NCBI GenBank assembly: GCA_964451305.1
Contig: CAYVHV010000018.1
Location: 1-64,000, forward strand
From: SHLQ01 sp964451305
Lineage (GTDB): Bacteria; Actinomycetota; Acidimicrobiia; Acidimicrobiales; SHLQ01
Length of the DNA: 64,000 nt
Reading direction: 5' to 3'
Position 1 is the stretch's first letter. Every line of letters starts with the position of its first letter. The notes below the pieces were generated by a model. It saw only the letters and a list, made by a program, of their open reading frames with translations. It did not search any database and was not told the origin of the DNA. The translations under genes were made by a program, and so were the position numbers. Shown here piece after piece: positions 60,732 through 64,000 of the stretch.

Positions 60732-63700
60732 CTACGGAATCGTCACCGAATCAGTGAGCGTGATCGTGCCACCGTTATCGGCAAGCACGAGCGTCACGGT
60801 GTAAGTCACCGGCGTCAGCGATGGCGGTGCGATGAAGTTCACCGGCCCTTGGCCTGGGAGCGCAGCCGGTATGGCACCATTGTCGATCGTCCAGCTGAAG
60901 GTTGCGCTGGCTGCGTCAAAGCTGCCTGGCACAAACGTAGCGGTGATCGGTGTTCCGACCAAAGGATCGGTCGCCCCGGCAGTCACGGTGATTGAACCAG
61001 TCGGAGGCGGTGGTGGAGGTGGTGGCACAGAACCGACCGTCACCGTCGTCATGGCGGATCCTGTCAGACCTTGATCAGTGGCTGACGCGGTCAGCGTGTA
61101 CCCACCGTTGACGGGCACCGTGAACGTGGCGTTTGGCCCGGTCGCCGTCTGCGGCGAAGCCGTGCCAGGTCCGCTGATGGTCCAGGTGATCGTTCCTGCC
61201 GACGTGGTCGCACTCGCGTTGATAACTCCGCCACCAGCATCGATTGCGTTTGTGATCTGCACCATTGGCGGTGTGGCGACAGCGATGTTGTTGACGTTCA
61301 CGTCAAAGTTGAACGTCATGTTGCCCGCGCTATTCGACACCGTCACCGACGATGGAAATGTGCCGTTGTTGCCGAACGTGAACGTCGGGTTTTGCGCCGA
61401 CGAAGTGACTTCATTCGAGCCTGGAACGTTCCACAAAATGGAGGTTGGGCCGTTGTTCGTCGTCGGGCTCAACGAAACGGTACCCGCGGGAGATTCCGAT
61501 TGGCTGACTTGGGTCACCGATGGTTGGAGCTCCACAACGATCGTCCGGCTGACCGCATTGCCCGGCCCATTGAAGTTCGACGCTATTGCCTCGACCGTGT
61601 AGGTACCCGTCGATGGGAACGAAATGACCGGGTTCGCTGTCGTGGCGCCTGACAGAATCGTTCCTCCGCCTGCATTCCATGCCCAGCTCGTCGGCGATTC
61701 GGTCGCCGTTGCCGAGAAGGCGACCGGGTTCTGGTTCGTTGTGCCGTTGTTCGGAGCAATGCTTTGGATCACCGGCGTCGGCAAGCTGATCGAGACGGTT
61801 TCGGTCGCAGTGTCGGTCACGCCCGAAGCGTTCGTGACGGTCACCGTGATGTTGTAGGTACCGGTAACGGGAAACGAGAAGGAGCCGAGTGCCCCCGCAG
61901 ACGCTCCACCGCCGCTCGGGTCGGTCGCACCGACGGCGTTCCATCCAAACGAGGCAGCGCCGGTCGAAGCCGTGGCGTTACATGAGACACCGCCGAGACT
62001 CGTCGGTGGCGAGCACGTCAGCGCAGCAACGGGCGGAGCGAGCTCTACGGTCACTCGCCGTGCAGCGACATCGAAGCCGGCAACGTTGGAGGCTGTCAGG
62101 CGCACGATGTAGGTGCCGGGCTGTTCGAACGTGTAGATGGGGTTCTGCAGCGGGTTCGCCACCGTCACGCCATCGCCGAAGTCCCACGACCATTCGGTTG
62201 GGCCTTCGGTACTGAGATCGGTGAACTGGGCGGTTAGCCCCTGTGTCACGACCGAGAAGTTGGCGGTCGGTGTTTCAGCGACGGTGACGACGGTCGTAAA
62301 TGGTGGTGAATCTCCGGCATCGTTCGTCGCGATGAGCGTGATTGCATAGGTACCCGGTTCGTCATAGCGCTTCACTGGGGATCGGTCCGCAGGCCGAGAT
62401 CCAGACCGTGTGGTGCCATCGCCGAAATCCCACGTCCACGAGGTTGGGCTGTTCGTCGAGGTATCGGTAAGGGTGACCACCAGATCCTCGATCTGCCTCG
62501 TGAAGTCCGCGATCGGCGGGTTGATCACGACGATCGTTCGCGTAAAGGTCGATGAGCCGCCGTCGTTCGTCGCGGTCAGTTCCACCTCGTAGGTCCCCGC
62601 CTCGGTGAATGCGTGAGCGGGGCTCTGAGCTGTTGAAGTCGCCGTTCCATCATCGAAGTTCCACGACCACTCCGTTGGATCCCCTGTGGATGTATCGACG
62701 AATTGAACCAATTCTCGTACCGAGACTGTCGCAGTCGTGACACGGAAGTTCGCCACGGGAGGGTCGACGGGTATCGGCAAGACGGTCACGGTCTTGGCCG
62801 TGCTGTCGGTCCCGGCCTCGTTGCTCGCCGTCAAGGTGACGGTGAACTGACCTTCGGTGGCCCAGCTCTTCGTGACGTTTGATCCCGTTGCCGACGTATC
62901 GTCGCCAAAGTCCCATACAAGCGACTCGGGGCTGTTCAATGACAGATCGCTGAAGCTCAGTTGTTCACCAGCAATCACGGTGAGCGACGATTCGCTAAAT
63001 CGAGCGACGGGCGGATCGATCGCTCGCTCGACAAAGATCGTTCGGAACGTGCTGTCTTGACCGGTCGCGTTCGAAACGGTCAGGGTGATGCGGAACTCTC
63101 CCGGCTCGTCCCATGAGTGGAAGACCTCGGACCCGGTATCTGTTTCGCCGTCGCCAAAGTCCCAGGAAGTAAACGTCGGCGAGTTCGTTGACTCGCTGGC
63201 CAGCCCAATCGTTTGTCCTACATCGACGACGGTCGGCAGGTTCGCAATAACCGCTTGCGGCGGAAGACCACCGGGTACGACAGTGATGACGGCACTATCT
63301 GAGTCCGAGCCTTCGGCATTTGTTGCGGTCAAGGTGACTTCGAACGATCCGGGCTCATCAAAGACCTTGGTTACAGATGTACCCACATCGGTCGTTCCGT
63401 CACCGAAGGTCCAGAACAACGTCTCAGGATCGCCGGTACTCACGCTCGTAAACGTGAGTGGCTCGCCGACTTCGATCGTGTCGCTCACAAACGTGAAGTC
63501 GGCGCTCGGCGGCAGCACAATATCGGGGGCGACGACCGTGAAGTTGTGTGTCTGCAGCGCCTGGTCGCCCGCGTCGTTGGTGATGAACATGGTGACGGTG
63601 AAAACGCCTTCCTCGTCCCATACCTTGACGACTTCAGGTCCTTCCGCGCTCGTACCATCGCCGAAGTCCCAGTTCCATTGCGTTGGTTCACCAGTGGAGT

Positions 63701-64000
63701 CATCGGCGAGCCGAACTTCTTCACCAGCGAGCAAGACATCGGCGGAGAATGAGAAGTTCGCGACGAGCGCTTCCTCACTCCCGGCAATATCGGCCGGCTC
63801 TACGATGACGGGCGCGTTGACCAGCTCCGCAACCTCGGCTCCAAGCAGCTCACCCTCGACGAGTTCTTCGCCGCCTTCGCCGACCGTCTCGGCTTCTTCA
63901 CCACCAACGGCGGGGCCAGCTTCGCCTGCAACCGCATTCTCTTGATCTGTTGCGAAGCCCTCGAAGATGTCTCCACCTTCACCAAAGACACGCTGACCTT
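60732..64000 (-). CDS. PKD-repeat surface protein (partial, N-terminus outside window)
   Basis: 1088 residues are visible and the frame stays open through the right edge, so the start is beyond the window. The first 75 visible residues are acidic and glycine-rich. Then come about 12 immunoglobulin-like units of about 80-85 residues: the first seven are clear PKD domains (W-x-FGDG, Y/F-x-x-PG-x/F-x-V-x-L-x-A-x-N), the last five are looser and lack FGDG. A PPPPPPPPTG hinge precedes the last. No sorting or membrane anchor is seen at the C-terminus, so it may be secreted or attached by its N-terminus. Such proteins bind polymers or other cells. Confidence 0.88.
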   Translation of the reverse strand, partial: GQRVFGEGGDIFEGFATDQENAVAGEAGPAVGGEEAETVGEGGEELVEGELLGAEVAELVNAPVIVEPADIAGSEEALVANFSFSADVLLAGEEVRLADDSTGEPTQWNWDFGDGTSAEGPEVVKVWDEEGVFTVTMFITNDAGDQALQTHNFTVVAPDIVLPPSADFTFVSDTIEVGEPLTFTSVSTGDPETLFWTFGDGTTDVGTSVTKVFDEPGSFEVTLTATNAEGSDSDSAVITVVPGGLPPQAVIANLPTVVDVGQTIGLASESTNSPTFTSWDFGDGETDTGSEVFHSWDEPGEFRITLTVSNATGQDSTFRTIFVERAIDPPVARFSESSLTVIAGEQLSFSDLSLNSPESLVWDFGDDTSATGSNVTKSWATEGQFTVTLTASNEAGTDSTAKTVTVLPIPVDPPVANFRVTTATVSVRELVQFVDTSTGDPTEWSWNFDDGTATSTAQSPAHAFTEAGTYEVELTATNDGGSSTFTRTIVVINPPIADFTRQIEDLVVTLTDTSTNSPTSWTWDFGDGTTRSGSRPADRSPVKRYDEPGTYAITLIATNDAGDSPPFTTVVTVAETPTANFSVVTQGLTAQFTDLSTEGPTEWSWDFGDGVTVANPLQNPIYTFEQPGTYIVRLTASNVAGFDVAARRVTVELAPPVAALTCSPPTSLGGVSCNATASTGAASFGWNAVGATDPSGGGASAGALGSFSFPVTGTYNITVTVTNASGVTDTATETVSISLPTPVIQSIAPNNGTTNQNPVAFSATATESPTSWAWNAGGGTILSGATTANPVISFPSTGTYTVEAIASNFNGPGNAVSRTIVVELQPSVTQVSQSESPAGTVSLSPTTNNGPTSILWNVPGSNEVTSSAQNPTFTFGNNGTFPSSVTVSNSAGNMTFNFDVNVNNIAVATPPMVQITNAIDAGGGVINASATTSAGTITWTISGPGTASPQTATGPNATFTVPVNGGYTLTASATDQGLTGSAMTTVTVGSVPPPPPPPPTGSITVTAGATDPLVGTPITATFVPGSFDAASATFSWTIDNGAIPAALPGQGPVNFIAPPSLTPVTYTVTLVLADNGGTITLTDSVTIP

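Overview
This 64 kb window reads as one stretch of an actinobacterial chromosome, moderately GC-rich. It carries mycothione reductase, a four-gene roadblock/GTPase conservon, a GarA-type FHA cluster, a DUF222/HNH repeat-family gene, and the gene orders tlyA-nadK-recN-pyrG-NUDIX-xerD and scpA-scpB-rluB-tyrA-aroA/cmk-plsC. Acidic EEAMED repeats in the lipoprotein at the left edge and the general gene content suggest Acidimicrobiia (Ilumatobacter-like), but that placement is inference. I see no prophage, insertion sequence or CRISPR array. One 100-N assembly gap splits a gene at 41249-41348. Both edge genes run off the window. No stretch longer than 300 bases lacks a gene.

Layout. 1-17.8 kb is a mosaic of short units: two lipoproteins, an aldo/keto reductase, GreA, YceI, an acetate kinase-PduL fusion, a DUF1971 cupin, dodecin, DUF3179, DUF1499, a patatin-like protein, YqgE, two 2-oxoglutarate/Fe(II) oxygenases (one AlkB-like), a DeoR regulator, YihY, several HAD and nucleotidyltransferase enzymes and a beta-hydroxyacid dehydrogenase. 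17.9-19.3 kb is mycothione reductase. 19.4-24.1 kb is the conservon (histidine kinase, roadblock, DUF742, GTPase), followed directly by aroC, whose start codon lies in a perfect 13-bp hairpin. 25.2-28.8 kb holds, on the minus strand, pgsA, garA-like FHA, bifunctional nuclease, MerR and an M15 peptidase lipoprotein. 28.8-36.6 kb has HIT, DUF2079, SRAP, an N-acetylmuramoyl-alanine amidase, a LigD-type polymerase, tRNA-Pro and a SpoIIE phosphatase. 36.6-47.8 kb is the der/radical-SAM pair, ispH, the broken DUF222 gene and the plsC to scpA block. 47.8-53.5 kb has a photolyase and a MoxR-DUF58-transglutaminase operon whose transglutaminase domain has lost its catalytic Cys and His. 53.6-60.7 kb is the tlyA to xerD-HD operon. 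60.7-64 kb is the C-terminal part of a large PKD-repeat surface protein.

How the genes work together. ScpAB, Der, RecN and XerD serve chromosome segregation, ribosome assembly and repair. AroC, AroA-Cmk and TyrA are steps of aromatic amino acid synthesis, two of them translationally coupled. PgsA and PlsC make phospholipid. The conservon and the GarA cluster are signalling modules of actinobacteria. The AckA-PduL fusion would interconvert acyl-CoA and carboxylate plus ATP on one chain.

The most unusual observations are the AckA-PduL fusion, the hairpin that contains the aroC start codon, the pseudo-transglutaminase, the four AGFPKR motifs in the conservon kinase tail, and short tandem repeats that copy the last codons and stop of several genes (dodecin, yceI, nadK, patatin).
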